Assembly: GCA_029776065.1 (NCBI GenBank)
Contig: JARVJP010000009.1
Location: forward strand, 384,514 to 448,513
Direction: 5' to 3'
Origin: Nitrososphaeria archaeon
Lineage (GTDB): Archaea; Thermoproteota; Nitrososphaeria; JACIWG01
Length of the DNA stretch: 64,000 nucleotides
The translations under genes were made by a program, and so were the position numbers. The notes under the pieces are model-generated. The model made no database searches, was not told the origin of the DNA, and saw only the letters and a program-made list of their open reading frames with translations. Shown one piece after another: positions 18,025 through 26,769 of the stretch. Positions within the stretch are counted from its first letter, which is position 1. Every line of letters begins with the position of its first letter.

Positions 18025-18972
18025 GTGGTTTTTACCACTGATTGGGAGAGATTGATTCCAAAAACTGAAAAAATTTGGTTAGATGGAAAGCTCGTAGACT
18101 GGGATGAAGCCAAGGTTCATGTTCTTGTTAACGGTCTACATTATGGTTCAGGCATTTTTGAGGGTATTCGATGCTATAAGACAGAAAGGGGTCGTGCAAT
18201 TTTTAGACTAGAGGAACATATTGACCGCTTTTACAACTCTGCAAAGGTCTATTTTATGGAAATACCGTTCAAAAAAGAAGAAATTGGGCAAGCTATAAAG
18301 GAGGTCGTCAAGGCTAATAACCTTCAAGAATGTTACATTCGGCCTATCGCTTTCAAAGGGTTAGGCAGTTTAACTCTTGACTTTAGAAAGAACCCTGTTC
18401 AGGTAGCAGTTGCTGTTTGGCCTTGGGGCACTTATTTAGGGGAGAACGTAATAGAAAGAGGTGTTAGATGCACCTTCTCTTCTTGGGTTCGAATTCAAAA
18501 TTCGATGATTCCCATGATGGCTAAGGCTACAGGCCAGTACATCAACTCCTCCTTAGCATGCATTGAGGCGCACTTGAAAGGATTTGACGAAGCATTGATG
18601 CTAGACTCTAGAGGCTTTGTTTCCGAAGGCCCAGGTGAGAACCTTTTCCTTGTTAAGAATTCATCAATTATCACTCCATCTACTGTTTCTTCAATTCTTG
18701 TTGGCATTACAAGGGATGCAATAATTAAACTCGCATTAGAGCTGGGCTTTAAGGTTATAGAAAGAGATGTCATAAAGGATGAAGTTCTAATGGCTGATGA
18801 ACTTTTCTTTACTGGTACAGCAGCGGAAGTTACTCCTATCGTCGAAGTCGATCATAGACCTATTGGAGAGGGAAAGGTAGGGCCTATCACAAAGGCAATA
18901 CACGCAAAGTTCTTCGAAGTGATTAGAGGGGCTGACTATAAGTATGAAGAATGGTTCAGCTTCATAGACTAA
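18025..18972 (+). CDS. ilvE: Branched-chain amino acid aminotransferase
   Basis: PLP enzyme (fold type IV) for the last step of Leu/Ile/Val synthesis. Markers: KVHVLVNGLHYGSGIFEGIRCY, MAKATGQYINSSLA with the PLP lysine, EALMLDSRGFVSEGPGENLFLV, and ELFFTGTAAEVTPIVEVD. Length of about 305-315 residues is normal. GTG at 18025 is used here; an in-frame TTG at 18052 right behind GGGAGAG is a shorter alternative and fits the family N terminus. It could work with the isocitrate/isopropylmalate dehydrogenase at 21739 in leucine synthesis, although they are not adjacent. The 3' end is 11 bases from the convergent transporter gene. Confidence 0.93.
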   Translation: MVFTTDWERLIPKTEKIWLDGKLVDWDEAKVHVLVNGLHYGSGIFEGIRCYKTERGRAIFRLEEHIDRFYNSAKVYFMEIPFKKEEIGQAIKEVVKANNLQECYIRPIAFKGLGSLTLDFRKNPVQVAVAVWPWGTYLGENVIERGVRCTFSSWVRIQNSMIPMMAKATGQYINSSLACIEAHLKGFDEALMLDSRGFVSEGPGENLFLVKNSSIITPSTVSSILVGITRDAIIKLALELGFKVIERDVIKDEVLMADELFFTGTAAEVTPIVEVDHRPIGEGKVGPITKAIHAKFFEVIRGADYKYEEWFSFID

Positions 18973-18983
18973 TTGATACTGGT

Positions 18984-19853
18984 TTAGGTGGAGAGGAATA
19001 CAACTATTCCAAGAATTATAATGATAGCACCTATAAGTGGTTTTATGGAGACAGCCTCGATATCTTTAGGGTAAAGACGTGCCAGTATGTACACGAATAG
19101 TGGTTGTGCATTTATGATTGGAGTAACCCTTGTCACATTACCATAACTTAACGCATAAAAGCTAAACAACCAACCAAGGCCCATTAATATCCCGCCTTTC
19201 CACATCAGTTTAAAGTTCTCAATATTTAATGGGTTAAACTCCTTCCTATCCCCTATAGTAAAGTATGCTAAATAATATAATAGTAGCGAGGAAAGGTTAG
19301 CAATCGTTGTACCTAAGATAGGAAGGTTTGACATATTCAAAGCTACCTTTCTAATAGGATCACTTAGGCTTCCAGAAAAAACTCCCAATAGTGGTAATAG
19401 TATCCAAAGGGAAAAAGTCTTCGAATTTTGGCCTTTACTTCTACTTGTCTCTATTATTATCGCACCTATTACTATCGTAAATATTCCAACCCAAAGTCCA
19501 ATGGAGGCTTGTTCGGAAAGTAAGACCACTGCTAAGATCGCAGTTATTATTGGTTGTGATGGCATAATCGATGTAGTGACTAAAGCCCCTACCTTTTCTA
19601 TACTTTTAAAAAAGAATAGTCTAACTAGTCCAGGGCTTAGTAGTCCTCCTATTGCGAAGAGCATTAGGCTTCCGTAATCTAATTTATTGAAATCAGTGAA
19701 GAGTAATGTGATCGGAAAATATATTATTAATCCAACGACAGATATCACGATGCTACATGATATGTAGTCTGTTTTCTGTAAGCCCCTTTTTATGTCGACT
19801 ACACTAGAGGCAAGGGAAATTGATGCAAGAGTTGCGAAAGCTATCTCTATCAT
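18984..19853 (-). CDS. EamA/DMT-family transporter
   Basis: Ten-helix drug/metabolite transporter, 289 residues, made of two repeated five-helix halves. The second EamA half ends with the typical VTPIINAQPLFVYILARLYPKDIEAVSIKPLIGAIIIILGIVVF pattern (proline-rich helix followed by glycine-rich last helix). Probable exporter of amino acids or other metabolites; the convergent branched-chain aminotransferase is a weak hint only. Start ATG at 19853 near a short AT-rich upstream region. Confidence 0.85.
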   Translation of the reverse strand: MIEIAFATLASISLASSVVDIKRGLQKTDYISCSIVISVVGLIIYFPITLLFTDFNKLDYGSLMLFAIGGLLSPGLVRLFFFKSIEKVGALVTTSIMPSQPIITAILAVVLLSEQASIGLWVGIFTIVIGAIIIETSRSKGQNSKTFSLWILLPLLGVFSGSLSDPIRKVALNMSNLPILGTTIANLSSLLLYYLAYFTIGDRKEFNPLNIENFKLMWKGGILMGLGWLFSFYALSYGNVTRVTPIINAQPLFVYILARLYPKDIEAVSIKPLIGAIIIILGIVVFLST

Positions 19854-19942
19854 CTTATAGCAGAGAGGCGAAAGTAGGGCTATATAAGAGTAATTGGAAC
19901 CTTAATAAAAAAGAGGTAGTAGTCTTGACTTTTGATGGTGGT

Positions 19943-20716
19943 TTAGCTTATTATGTAGACTATGTGTATTGAAGTTGAAATCGACACCTGTCCAGGTATT
20001 AAAATGGTGTTCGCCCCTTCTTTGGCATCTGTTCTGTAATATATAGGATAAGTGACTGGTGACTCTTCTGTTACCGATTGTACACCAACAATCTTAACAC
20101 CAAGAGTTATAGCTGTTAAGTTCGCCTTTGATGTTGCCTCTTGAATCGCTAGTTGCAATGTTTGTTCCTTTAACTGTTTAGCAAGTTGGTCTGATACTGT
20201 GAACTGTACACTCGTGACTTGATTCACTCCTACTAGAACCGATTCGTCAATAACCTTGCCAGCCTTTAACCCAAGCTGTGCTACATCATCCCCTTTTAAA
20301 ACTACATCAAGGTTGTGTACAACTCTGTAACCTATTATATATGGCGTACTTCCATCATTAGGATATTTATAAAGTGGATATATGTTATAGTAAGTAGTTT
20401 GTACATCTCGTTTAGATACGCCCATTGTCTCAAGTCTCTTCATTAACTCGTTTATGATTCCAGAGTTCTTTGTTACTGCATCGACTGTTGTAGGGGCCTC
20501 CGTTAATGCACCTAAGCTTATTCTAACAGTATCTGGGTAGACCTTAATTTCACCCACCCCTGTCACTGATATCGTATGTTCAAGAGGGGTGTTGTTTGTA
20601 TTTGTTGTTGAGGTGTTAGCAAGTAAAGCGTATAGCGAAGTGCTAATTAATATTAATGTTAGTGCTGTAATACCCAACGTTATTATCTTCTGTTCTTTGT
20701 TCATTTCTATCCACAT
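19943..20716 (-). CDS. SIMPL-domain (DUF541) protein, membrane-anchored
   Basis: Extracytoplasmic protein of unknown function. One hydrophobic N-terminal segment (IITLGITALTLILISTSLYALLA, about residues 10-32) acts as an uncleaved anchor or signal, followed by a Thr/Asn linker and the SIMPL fold: HTISVTGVGEIKVYPDTVRISLGA, then GVSKRDVQTTYYNIYPLYKY, VVHNLDVVLKG, LQLAIQEATSKANLTAITLGVKIVGV and a final VSISTSIHIVYII. Bacterial homologues (BP26, YggE) assemble into channel-like oligomers and are linked with oxidative stress. The neighbouring gene on the same strand has a superoxide-reductase-like domain. A perfect inverted repeat overlaps its promoter. Start ATG 20716, or Met5. Confidence 0.88.
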   Translation of the reverse strand: MWIEMNKEQKIITLGITALTLILISTSLYALLANTSTTNTNNTPLEHTISVTGVGEIKVYPDTVRISLGALTEAPTTVDAVTKNSGIINELMKRLETMGVSKRDVQTTYYNIYPLYKYPNDGSTPYIIGYRVVHNLDVVLKGDDVAQLGLKAGKVIDESVLVGVNQVTSVQFTVSDQLAKQLKEQTLQLAIQEATSKANLTAITLGVKIVGVQSVTEESPVTYPIYYRTDAKEGANTILIPGQVSISTSIHIVYIIS

Positions 20717-20748
20717 TGTTATAGAAGTAGTTAAAATTAATCCTATAA

Positions 20749-20778
20749 TTAGAACATATTTGTTCTAAAGTTAGAACA
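20749..20778. promoter_or_regulatory. Inverted-repeat operator upstream of the SIMPL gene
   Basis: TTAGAACA (20749-20756), four bases, then TGTTCTAA (20761-20768) form a perfect 8-base inverted repeat; a third copy of the half-site, TTAGAACA, follows at 20771-20778. On the minus strand a TATA-like ATTATAGGA (20742-20750) lies about 26-34 bases before the SIMPL start at 20716, so a protein bound here would overlap the promoter. The spacer between this gene and the upstream one (20717-20856) holds nothing else evident. Confidence 0.6.
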
Positions 20779-20856
20779 AATAGTTCGTCTGTCTATATTT
20801 GAAATGCATGTTTACCTAATATAGCGCTTCTATTATAGGCTATTTTTGAAATAATT

Positions 20857-21615
20857 TCAGTAGATTATTAAATAAACCATAGCGCCTAAGACAAAAGAGA
20901 CCATCCATGATGTGAACAGTATGCGCATCCATTTCTTCCTTTTCATGGATTTTTTTAATATAACTGCTATTGCTAAAACTGTAGTAAAGATTCCTATCAT
21001 CATATGTATGATGGATAAGAGGATTACTGTGTTCAAATTGTTGATAGCTTGTGTTATAATGCTTTGTGTTGATGGTATCATTGCGACTAATATTGATATT
21101 CCGTTTACTAATGTTGCAATTACTAAAAGATTGTGATGTTGCTTAAACTTTTTCTTAACAGCTAGTAAGGCACCAAATAGAATTGCCAAAGCTAGTATTA
21201 TCTGAACTGTCATGTTTTTTGTTCCAATTGGTATTATTGTTGGTTTTGTTGTGGTTGTAGTTTCTAAAGTAACCCATCCACTCCATCCGTGAAGGTTACA
21301 GTTGACTCTAACCTTCAATTGCGCACTTTGATCCACTTGTCCTAAGTTAGCTTGATATACGAAGACTGTTTCACCTTGTGGTGTCAAGTTTATTTTATAG
21401 AGCTTCTCATTGATTTGAATTTCAATTATGTCCACATAGTGGGATTGAGATGGGTTACTGTGTCTTATCTTCAAGTTAAGTATTGTGTCTGTTCCTTGTA
21501 GTTCCCTCTTTACTTCAACAACCTCTGGGACGTCAGCGTAAATAGACTCGATTAGAAAAGGTATTATTAGTAAGAGTAAAAGGACCCAAATATAGAAGCT
21601 AATCCTATTATTCAA
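20857..21615 (-). CDS. Secreted desulfoferrodoxin/superoxide-reductase-like domain fused to a four-helix membrane domain
   Basis: A 252-residue protein. Residues 7-27 form a signal sequence or anchor. Residues 28-118 resemble the iron domain of superoxide reductase: DVPEVVEV aligns with the family HVPVIE, RHSNPSQSHYVDIIEI with HP-(x)-EHYIEWIEL, and VNCNLHGWSGWVTLE with YCNIHGLW-x-VTLE. Candidate iron ligands are His52, His59, Cys106 and His109; the first His of the family is replaced by Asp28 and the His52-His59 spacing is one residue longer. A Thr-rich linker leads to four membrane helices (about 137-153, 163-181, 197-221, 231-251) somewhat like DUF420. Whether it binds iron or reduces superoxide is inference. 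The 5' gap to the dehydrogenase gene is a divergent promoter. Confidence 0.65.
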   Translation of the reverse strand: MNNRISFYIWVLLLLLIIPFLIESIYADVPEVVEVKRELQGTDTILNLKIRHSNPSQSHYVDIIEIQINEKLYKINLTPQGETVFVYQANLGQVDQSAQLKVRVNCNLHGWSGWVTLETTTTTKPTIIPIGTKNMTVQIILALAILFGALLAVKKKFKQHHNLLVIATLVNGISILVAMIPSTQSIITQAINNLNTVILLSIIHMMIGIFTTVLAIAVILKKSMKRKKWMRILFTSWMVSFVLGAMVYLIIY

Positions 21616-21738
21616 CTAACCACTTAGCTAAAATGATTAGTCGAATTATAAATGTTCTGTTTTTAGAGGCTTTTAATATAAAGGATTTTTTAAAAAGCTT
21701 TAATTGGTGTTTTTGAGATGCTCCGATAGTGAAGGTTC

Positions 21739-22773
21739 TTGGTAAAACGTGTTGCTTTAATAAAAGGGGATGGTATTGGCCCCGAACTTACTGAGGCAGT
21801 GATGACTGTCTTTGAAGCTATAAGAGCTGATCTAGAGTTTATTCCTTGTGAAGCAGGCTATGAATGGTGGCAGGTTCACGGTGGTGACTCTTTAATTCCT
21901 AAAGAATCTTGGGATAAGTTAAGTCAATCTGATGCTTGCTTGAAGGCACCTATGACAACTCCCTCTTTTAGTGGCGCTCCAAGAAGTGTTGTTGTAAGTA
22001 TTAGGCAAAGGTTTGACCTGTATGCTAACATTAGGCCGATCAAGTCTTTTAAAGGTTTGACGGGTCCGCTTGGAGATGTGGATTTTATTTGTGTTAGAGA
22101 AACCACTGAGGGCTTGTATAGTGGTATTGAACATAGGCTAGGTGATGATGTAGCAATCGCTATAAGGAAGATCACAAGTAAGCAATCTGAGAAGGTTGCT
22201 AAGAAAGCCTTCGAAGTAGCAAAGGAAAAAGGTTGGAGTAAGGTTATTGTTGTCACAAAACGTAATATAATGAGGGAGTGCGATGGCATCTTCGTAGATG
22301 CAGTTAATGTCGTATCAAAGTTTTACCCAAATATCGTGTACGAAGAATATTATATAGATAATATTGCACAGCAACTTGTAAAGAACCCTCAAAGGTTTAA
22401 TAAAAGCGTTATACTCGGAACCAATCTTTTTATGGATATCATCTCTGAAGAAGCTTCTGGCTTAGTGGCGAGTATAGGGTGCATTTACTCAGGAAATTTC
22501 GGAGATAGTTATGCTTTATTTGAGCCGGCTCACGGTAGTGCGCCTAAGTACAAGGGAATGTATAAAGTGAACCCGACAGCGATGATTCTTTCTGGGGCAT
22601 GGATGTTAAAATATCTTGGAGAGGGCAAGCTTGCTGACATTATCTTTAATTCTACTGAAGAAGTTATTGCTGAAAGGAAGTATGTTACCTATGATCTAGG
22701 AGGTAATGCGTCGACCTTGGATATGGCAAAGGCTATTGCAGAAAGGGCAAAGAAACTTCTTAGTAATATGTAA
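21739..22773 (+). CDS. Isocitrate/isopropylmalate dehydrogenase family protein
   Basis: NAD(P)-dependent beta-decarboxylating dehydrogenase, 344 residues. Signatures: VALIKGDGIGPELTEAV at the N terminus, SIRQRFDLYANIRPIKS substrate arginines, FICVRETTEGLYSGIEH with the Tyr, KRNIMRECDGIFVDAV with the Lys, and the family signature from NLFMDIISEEASGLVASIG plus FEPAHGSAPKYKGMYKVNPTAMILS. The phosphorylatable-serine region reads APRSVVVSIRQ, closer to NAD-isocitrate/homoisocitrate types than to strict LeuB, so isocitrate, isopropylmalate or homoisocitrate remain possible. Start TTG at 21739. It stands alone, divergent from the superoxide-reductase-like gene. Confidence 0.88.
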   Translation: MVKRVALIKGDGIGPELTEAVMTVFEAIRADLEFIPCEAGYEWWQVHGGDSLIPKESWDKLSQSDACLKAPMTTPSFSGAPRSVVVSIRQRFDLYANIRPIKSFKGLTGPLGDVDFICVRETTEGLYSGIEHRLGDDVAIAIRKITSKQSEKVAKKAFEVAKEKGWSKVIVVTKRNIMRECDGIFVDAVNVVSKFYPNIVYEEYYIDNIAQQLVKNPQRFNKSVILGTNLFMDIISEEASGLVASIGCIYSGNFGDSYALFEPAHGSAPKYKGMYKVNPTAMILSGAWMLKYLGEGKLADIIFNSTEEVIAERKYVTYDLGGNASTLDMAKAIAERAKKLLSNM

Positions 22774-22947
22774 TCCTATATTTAGGAGCAATATAGAAAC
22801 TTATCGACTTAAGCCCTACTATTGTTTCATGAAAACTTAGTAAAAAGGTTGTACACTTTGGATTAGAGTTGTATTATAGAATCAATTCGAATAAGTTTGA
22901 AATTATTCATAGAAAAGTTTATTTGCTATGGTTACATATTTTAAACT

Positions 22948-23634
22948 ATGTCTCTTTTTAGTTGGAATGAAATTGCTAGACATATCGACCATACGATATT
23001 GAAGCCGACCACGACCTCTAAAGATGTTACTAGTTTATGCAATGAAGCTATTGAAATGGGTGTATATTGTGTAGCTATACCTCCAACCTACGTAAAATTG
23101 GCTAAGAATATCGTCGGGAACGCTGTTAAAGTTGCATGTGGGGTGTCTTTCCCGATGGGTTATACTCCACCAGAGGTGAAGGCCTTTGAAGTAGAGCATT
23201 ATATTAATGAAGGAGCTGATGAAGTTGATTTCGTAGTAAATCAAGGTTTTATAAAGGAAGGTTGTTGGGAAGATTTTGACAGAGACGTCTCTGCTGTTGT
23301 TGATAAAGCCTCCAAATACGACGTCGTAACCAAGGCAATAATAGAGGTATGCAACCTTACAGATCAAGAAAAGGTATCGGCTGTGAACCGATTAAATGTT
23401 CTTGGAGTTGACTATGTGAAAACTTCTACAGGTTTTGGTGCTTCTGGAGCTACATTAAATGACGTTGTGCTCTTAAAGACTTATTGTAAGGGGAAGTTAA
23501 AGGTAAAGGCAGCCGGCGGTATTAGAACGTTATCGCAAGTAGTAGACTTTCTTAAAGTAGGGGTTGATCGGATAGGTACGAGTTCTACTAGAGCAATAAG
23601 GGAGGAGTATTTAAGAACTAGCCTTCATCCATAA
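22948..23634 (+). CDS. deoC: Deoxyribose-phosphate aldolase
   Basis: Class I aldolase that splits 2-deoxyribose-5-phosphate into glyceraldehyde-3-phosphate and acetaldehyde. The 228-residue TIM barrel has IDHTILKPTTTSKDV at the start, GADEVDFVVNQGFI, AIIEVCNLT, the Schiff-base Lys158 in VKTSTGFGASGAT, and KAAGGIRTLSQ with the proton-relay lysine. ATG 22948 lies just after a TATTTTAAAC stretch, suggesting a leaderless message. Its last 17 bases overlap the end of the convergent PDCD5-like gene. Confidence 0.95.
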   Translation: MSLFSWNEIARHIDHTILKPTTTSKDVTSLCNEAIEMGVYCVAIPPTYVKLAKNIVGNAVKVACGVSFPMGYTPPEVKAFEVEHYINEGADEVDFVVNQGFIKEGCWEDFDRDVSAVVDKASKYDVVTKAIIEVCNLTDQEKVSAVNRLNVLGVDYVKTSTGFGASGATLNDVVLLKTYCKGKLKVKAAGGIRTLSQVVDFLKVGVDRIGTSSTRAIREEYLRTSLHP

Positions 23635-23992
23635 ACTTTTTAAGTTTATCTTGAAATGAAATTAGCTTTCCGTCTTCGTAGAAGGCTATTTTCGTTTCTA
23701 TTGGAACTCTCAGCCCGAGGACTTTTAAAATTTGGAGTAACTCTCCACCTGTAATATTCTGATCTAGTTCCCCATTGCTAATAAGTTCTGCTAACTTTTC
23801 TACGATTATCTGCATTTCCTTTGGGTAAAGTTTTTCAGCTCTATATAATACTTCGTCCCCTCTGTCAACTAATTTCTCAAGGAGTATGTCCCTCGGTGTC
23901 TTTGGTTTTGTCTTTGTCTGGGCTTTTTTGGCAAGTTCCGCTAGCTTCTTTGCCTTAATTATTTCCAGTTCTTTATCCTCTTCTGTCATCAC
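23618..23992 (-). CDS. PDCD5-like double-stranded DNA-binding protein
   Basis: A 124-residue, mostly helical protein. The N-terminal EEDKELEIIKAKKLAELAKKA helix, a compact three-helix core (DILLEKLVDRGDEVLYRAEKLYPKEMQIIVEKLAELISNGEL) and the ITGGELLQILKVL helix match the layout of archaeal PDCD5/DUF122 proteins, which bind DNA non-specifically. The C-terminal tail PIETKIAFYEDGKLISF is longer than in most relatives. Assignment is by pattern rather than strong motif. It is divergent from the SPOUT gene with a 58-base shared promoter region and overlaps deoC tail-to-tail. Confidence 0.6.
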   Translation of the reverse strand: MMTEEDKELEIIKAKKLAELAKKAQTKTKPKTPRDILLEKLVDRGDEVLYRAEKLYPKEMQIIVEKLAELISNGELDQNITGGELLQILKVLGLRVPIETKIAFYEDGKLISFQDKLKKFMDEG

Positions 23993-24050
23993 TTATCCAT
24001 CATAGCTCATAGTTTAATATATATAATGTTAAGTGTTAGGTAGGCTTTAT

Positions 24051-24899
24051 ATGGTGTTGTCGATTTTTATTCCTGATTCGATTTTATGCGAGGAATCTAC
24101 CTTAAGAGACAAGACTATCAAGTTAGGGTTTATTGCTAGAGCCTGCTCAATCTTCAGGGTTGGGAAGATATATGTCTATACAGAGGAAAAGAGAGTATAT
24201 GAGAGAGATTATCACGTTATCAAGTCCATTTTAGAATACGCGGAAACCCCACAATACCTTAGGAAACATCTTTTTACTAAAAGTAACGTGCTTAGGGAAG
24301 TTGGTATCCTACCACCACTTAAGACCCCACATCATAAGCCTTACATAAAATTGGATGAAGTAAAAGTAGGAGACTTACGTGAAGGGGTGTTGGTTAGAAG
24401 AAGGGGTTCACTGTTTGTTGACGTAGGGTTAAGCTCTTTGATTGAATTTGAAGGCTCAGGTTCTGAAGGGGAACGTCTAACAGTTGTGTTCACTAAAGTT
24501 GGGCCTTCTTTAAGCTGTAGGCGAGCATTCAATCATGAAGTTGATACTTATTGGGGTTACAAGGTGATAAGGGTTGGGTCTCTCGGCAAGGTTCTAAAGA
24601 GCGGATTTAGCGGTCTTAAAATTGTTACTTCTAGACTAGGTGTGCCAATTAATGAAAGGTTTAACGCCTTAGTTAACTCGGTTATAAAATCAGACAATAT
24701 CACTTTGATATATGGCTCACCTAAGAAAGGAGTATACGACATTCTAAAGAAGGAAGGACTTAAACCTGAAGATGTAAGCGACTTTACATTGAACTTTGTG
24801 CCAGGGCAAGGCACATCTACAATCCGGTCAGAAGAAGCAATCATTATATCTTTAAGTATAGTTAATTTGATTTTGAAGACATTCGCATTAAAAAGATAA
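24051..24899 (+). CDS. SPOUT-family RNA methyltransferase (COG2106/MTH1-like)
   Basis: Knotted (SPOUT) methyltransferase that is commonly found just upstream of archaeal L3 genes. The N terminus MVLSIFIPDSILCEESTLRDKTIKLGFIARACSIFRV is the first Rossmann-like half; an OB-like insert (KVGDLREGVLVRRRGSLFVDVG) lies near residues 105-140; the knot motifs are ITLIYGSPKKGVYDIL and the C-terminal FVPGQGTSTIRSEEAIIISLSIVNLI, which bind S-adenosylmethionine. Relatives are thought to methylate rRNA uridine. ATG 24051 is preferred over GTG 24033 because TTTAATATATATAATG at 24013-24028 is the likely promoter. It precedes rpl3 by 47 bases and probably leads the ribosomal cluster. Confidence 0.88.
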   Translation: MVLSIFIPDSILCEESTLRDKTIKLGFIARACSIFRVGKIYVYTEEKRVYERDYHVIKSILEYAETPQYLRKHLFTKSNVLREVGILPPLKTPHHKPYIKLDEVKVGDLREGVLVRRRGSLFVDVGLSSLIEFEGSGSEGERLTVVFTKVGPSLSCRRAFNHEVDTYWGYKVIRVGSLGKVLKSGFSGLKIVTSRLGVPINERFNALVNSVIKSDNITLIYGSPKKGVYDILKKEGLKPEDVSDFTLNFVPGQGTSTIRSEEAIIISLSIVNLILKTFALKR

Positions 24900-24946
24900 A
24901 GATTTAAAAACACTATAGAAATGGTAAGATACGCAAGTGATTTGGA

Positions 24947-25972
24947 ATGGGCCATAGGAAGAAAAATGCACCGAGACACGGTTCATTGGCGTTTCGCCCA
25001 AGGGGTAGGGCTGGCAATATAGTACCACATGTTAAGAATTGGGCTGATGTCAGTAGCCCAAAACCGATTGCACTAGGCTTTGTAGGGTTTAAGGCAGGGA
25101 CAACCCATGCCATTGTTACAGGAGATAATCCAAGATCCCCTACCTTTGGGAAACCTTTATTCAAGGTCGCCACGGTGGTTTCTGTGCCACCGATGACTGT
25201 ATGTGGCATAAGATTATATGGTAAAGATGTGTATGGCGAGCACGCTTTATGTGATGTTTACTCAAATAAACTTTCTAAGCTTTATGAACGAGCCTTCCCA
25301 AAAGGCTATCTTAAAAGCAAATTCGATTTAGATGTCCTGGATAGTTTTATTGAAAAGGCTAAAAGAGTTGTGCTTATTGTAGGTGTAGAGCCATCAGAGG
25401 CCAACCTTTCCCAGAAAAAACCTATTATACTTGAGATTGATGTTGGAGGTGGCAAATCAATCAAAGAGCGGTTAGATTATGCAAAATCCGTTCTTGGAGG
25501 TAAGATCAAGTTGAGGGACGTATTTAAGCCAGGTGAGTTAGTCGACACCATAGGTATAACTAGAGGTAAAGGCTTCCAAGGCCCTGTTAAAAGGTTTGGT
25601 ATTAAAAGGAAGCAACATAAGTCAAGGAAAAGTGTTAGAGCTGTAGGATGTATAGGTCCATGGCATCCTGCGGCTGTAACTTATACAGTAGCTAGAGCTG
25701 GTCAAATGGGGTTTAGTCAAAGAACAGAATATGGTAAAAGGATTCTTGTTTCCGATTCGACGAAAGAGGGTGAAATGTTTAACCCTAAAGGTGGATTTGA
25801 ACACTATGGAATTGTGACAGGAGACTTCGTAGTCCTTGAAGGAACAGTTCAGGGCCCACCAAAACGCCCCGTCGTATTAAGATTTTCTATGAGAAGAAGG
25901 GAAGAAAAGGTAGAGGTTCCTAAGTTGCTCCACCTAAATGTTTCTCCAATAGCCGTTAAAGGTGTCGCGTAA
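24947..25972 (+). CDS. rpl3: 50S ribosomal protein L3 (uL3)
   Basis: Large-subunit protein reaching toward the peptidyl-transferase centre, here 341 residues, the archaeal/eukaryotic long form. Opens MGHRKKNAPRHGSLAFRPRGRA and contains IGITRGKGFQGPVKRFGIKRKQHKSRKSVRAVGCIGPWHPA, the conserved central hook. TTTAAAAACACTATAG at 24903-24918 upstream may be an internal promoter. The stop overlaps the L4 start by one base. Confidence 0.97.
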   Translation: MGHRKKNAPRHGSLAFRPRGRAGNIVPHVKNWADVSSPKPIALGFVGFKAGTTHAIVTGDNPRSPTFGKPLFKVATVVSVPPMTVCGIRLYGKDVYGEHALCDVYSNKLSKLYERAFPKGYLKSKFDLDVLDSFIEKAKRVVLIVGVEPSEANLSQKKPIILEIDVGGGKSIKERLDYAKSVLGGKIKLRDVFKPGELVDTIGITRGKGFQGPVKRFGIKRKQHKSRKSVRAVGCIGPWHPAAVTYTVARAGQMGFSQRTEYGKRILVSDSTKEGEMFNPKGGFEHYGIVTGDFVVLEGTVQGPPKRPVVLRFSMRRREEKVEVPKLLHLNVSPIAVKGVA

Positions 25973-26769
25973 TGAGAGAAGTTCAAGTTTATGGTCTAGA
26001 TGGTAATGAGAAGGGTAAGGTGTCTTTACCTGAAGTTTTCTCCGTTCGATTTAGACCCGATGTTATACATAGGGTTTACGTTTTACAGCGGACCCATGTA
26101 CTCCAACCCAAAGGTAGAGACCCTATGGCAGGAGAAAGGACGTCAGCAACTTCATGGCAGACGGGGCATGGTGTTGCAAGGGTTCCACGTGTTAAAGGAG
26201 AAAGATATAGCCGATCCGGCATGGCAGCAGGTGTTGCGAGCGTGATCAAAGGACGTCTTCCTCATCCTCCTAAAGCTTGGAAGGTGATCTATAAAAGAGT
26301 CAATAAGAAAGAGCGTCTATTGGCTTTGGCGTCTGCTATTTCAGCCACATCATTAAGAGACGTAGTATTAGGAAGAGGGCATAAAGTTGAAAACGTTCCA
26401 TCACTGCCACTTGTTGTAACCTCTGACTTTGAAGAAGTCTCAAAGGCTAAGGATGTTGTTAACACTCTTAAATTGTTAGGTTTGGGGGAAGAGTTGCAAA
26501 GAGTGAAGAATGGAATTAAAAGTAGGAGTGGAAAGTCAAGGATAAGGGGGAGAGTGAAAAAGGTTCCTGTTGGACCTTTAATTGTGGTTTCATCTCTTAA
26601 AAATCAATTGAAGAAAGCCACAGAAAACATTCCAGGATTAAAGGTTGTTGACGTTGATTCTCTGTCTGTTCTCGATCTGGTGCCAGGTGGGCATCCGATA
26701 AGATTAACTATCTGGACAGAATCTGCAGTTAATAGGTTGAATGAGAGGTTTAAGGGTGTTGTCACATGA
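25972..26769 (+). CDS. rpl4: 50S ribosomal protein L4 (uL4)
   Basis: Large-subunit protein lining the exit tunnel, 265 residues. The extended loop with QRTHVLQPKGRDPMAGERTSATSWQTGHGVARVPRVKG is the archaeal L4 (L1e) signature, and the C terminus VVDVDSLSVLDLVPGGHPIRLTIWTESAV is typical. The first ATG shares a base with the L3 stop, so the two are coupled. Confidence 0.97.
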   Translation: MREVQVYGLDGNEKGKVSLPEVFSVRFRPDVIHRVYVLQRTHVLQPKGRDPMAGERTSATSWQTGHGVARVPRVKGERYSRSGMAAGVASVIKGRLPHPPKAWKVIYKRVNKKERLLALASAISATSLRDVVLGRGHKVENVPSLPLVVTSDFEEVSKAKDVVNTLKLLGLGEELQRVKNGIKSRSGKSRIRGRVKKVPVGPLIVVSSLKNQLKKATENIPGLKVVDVDSLSVLDLVPGGHPIRLTIWTESAVNRLNERFKGVVT

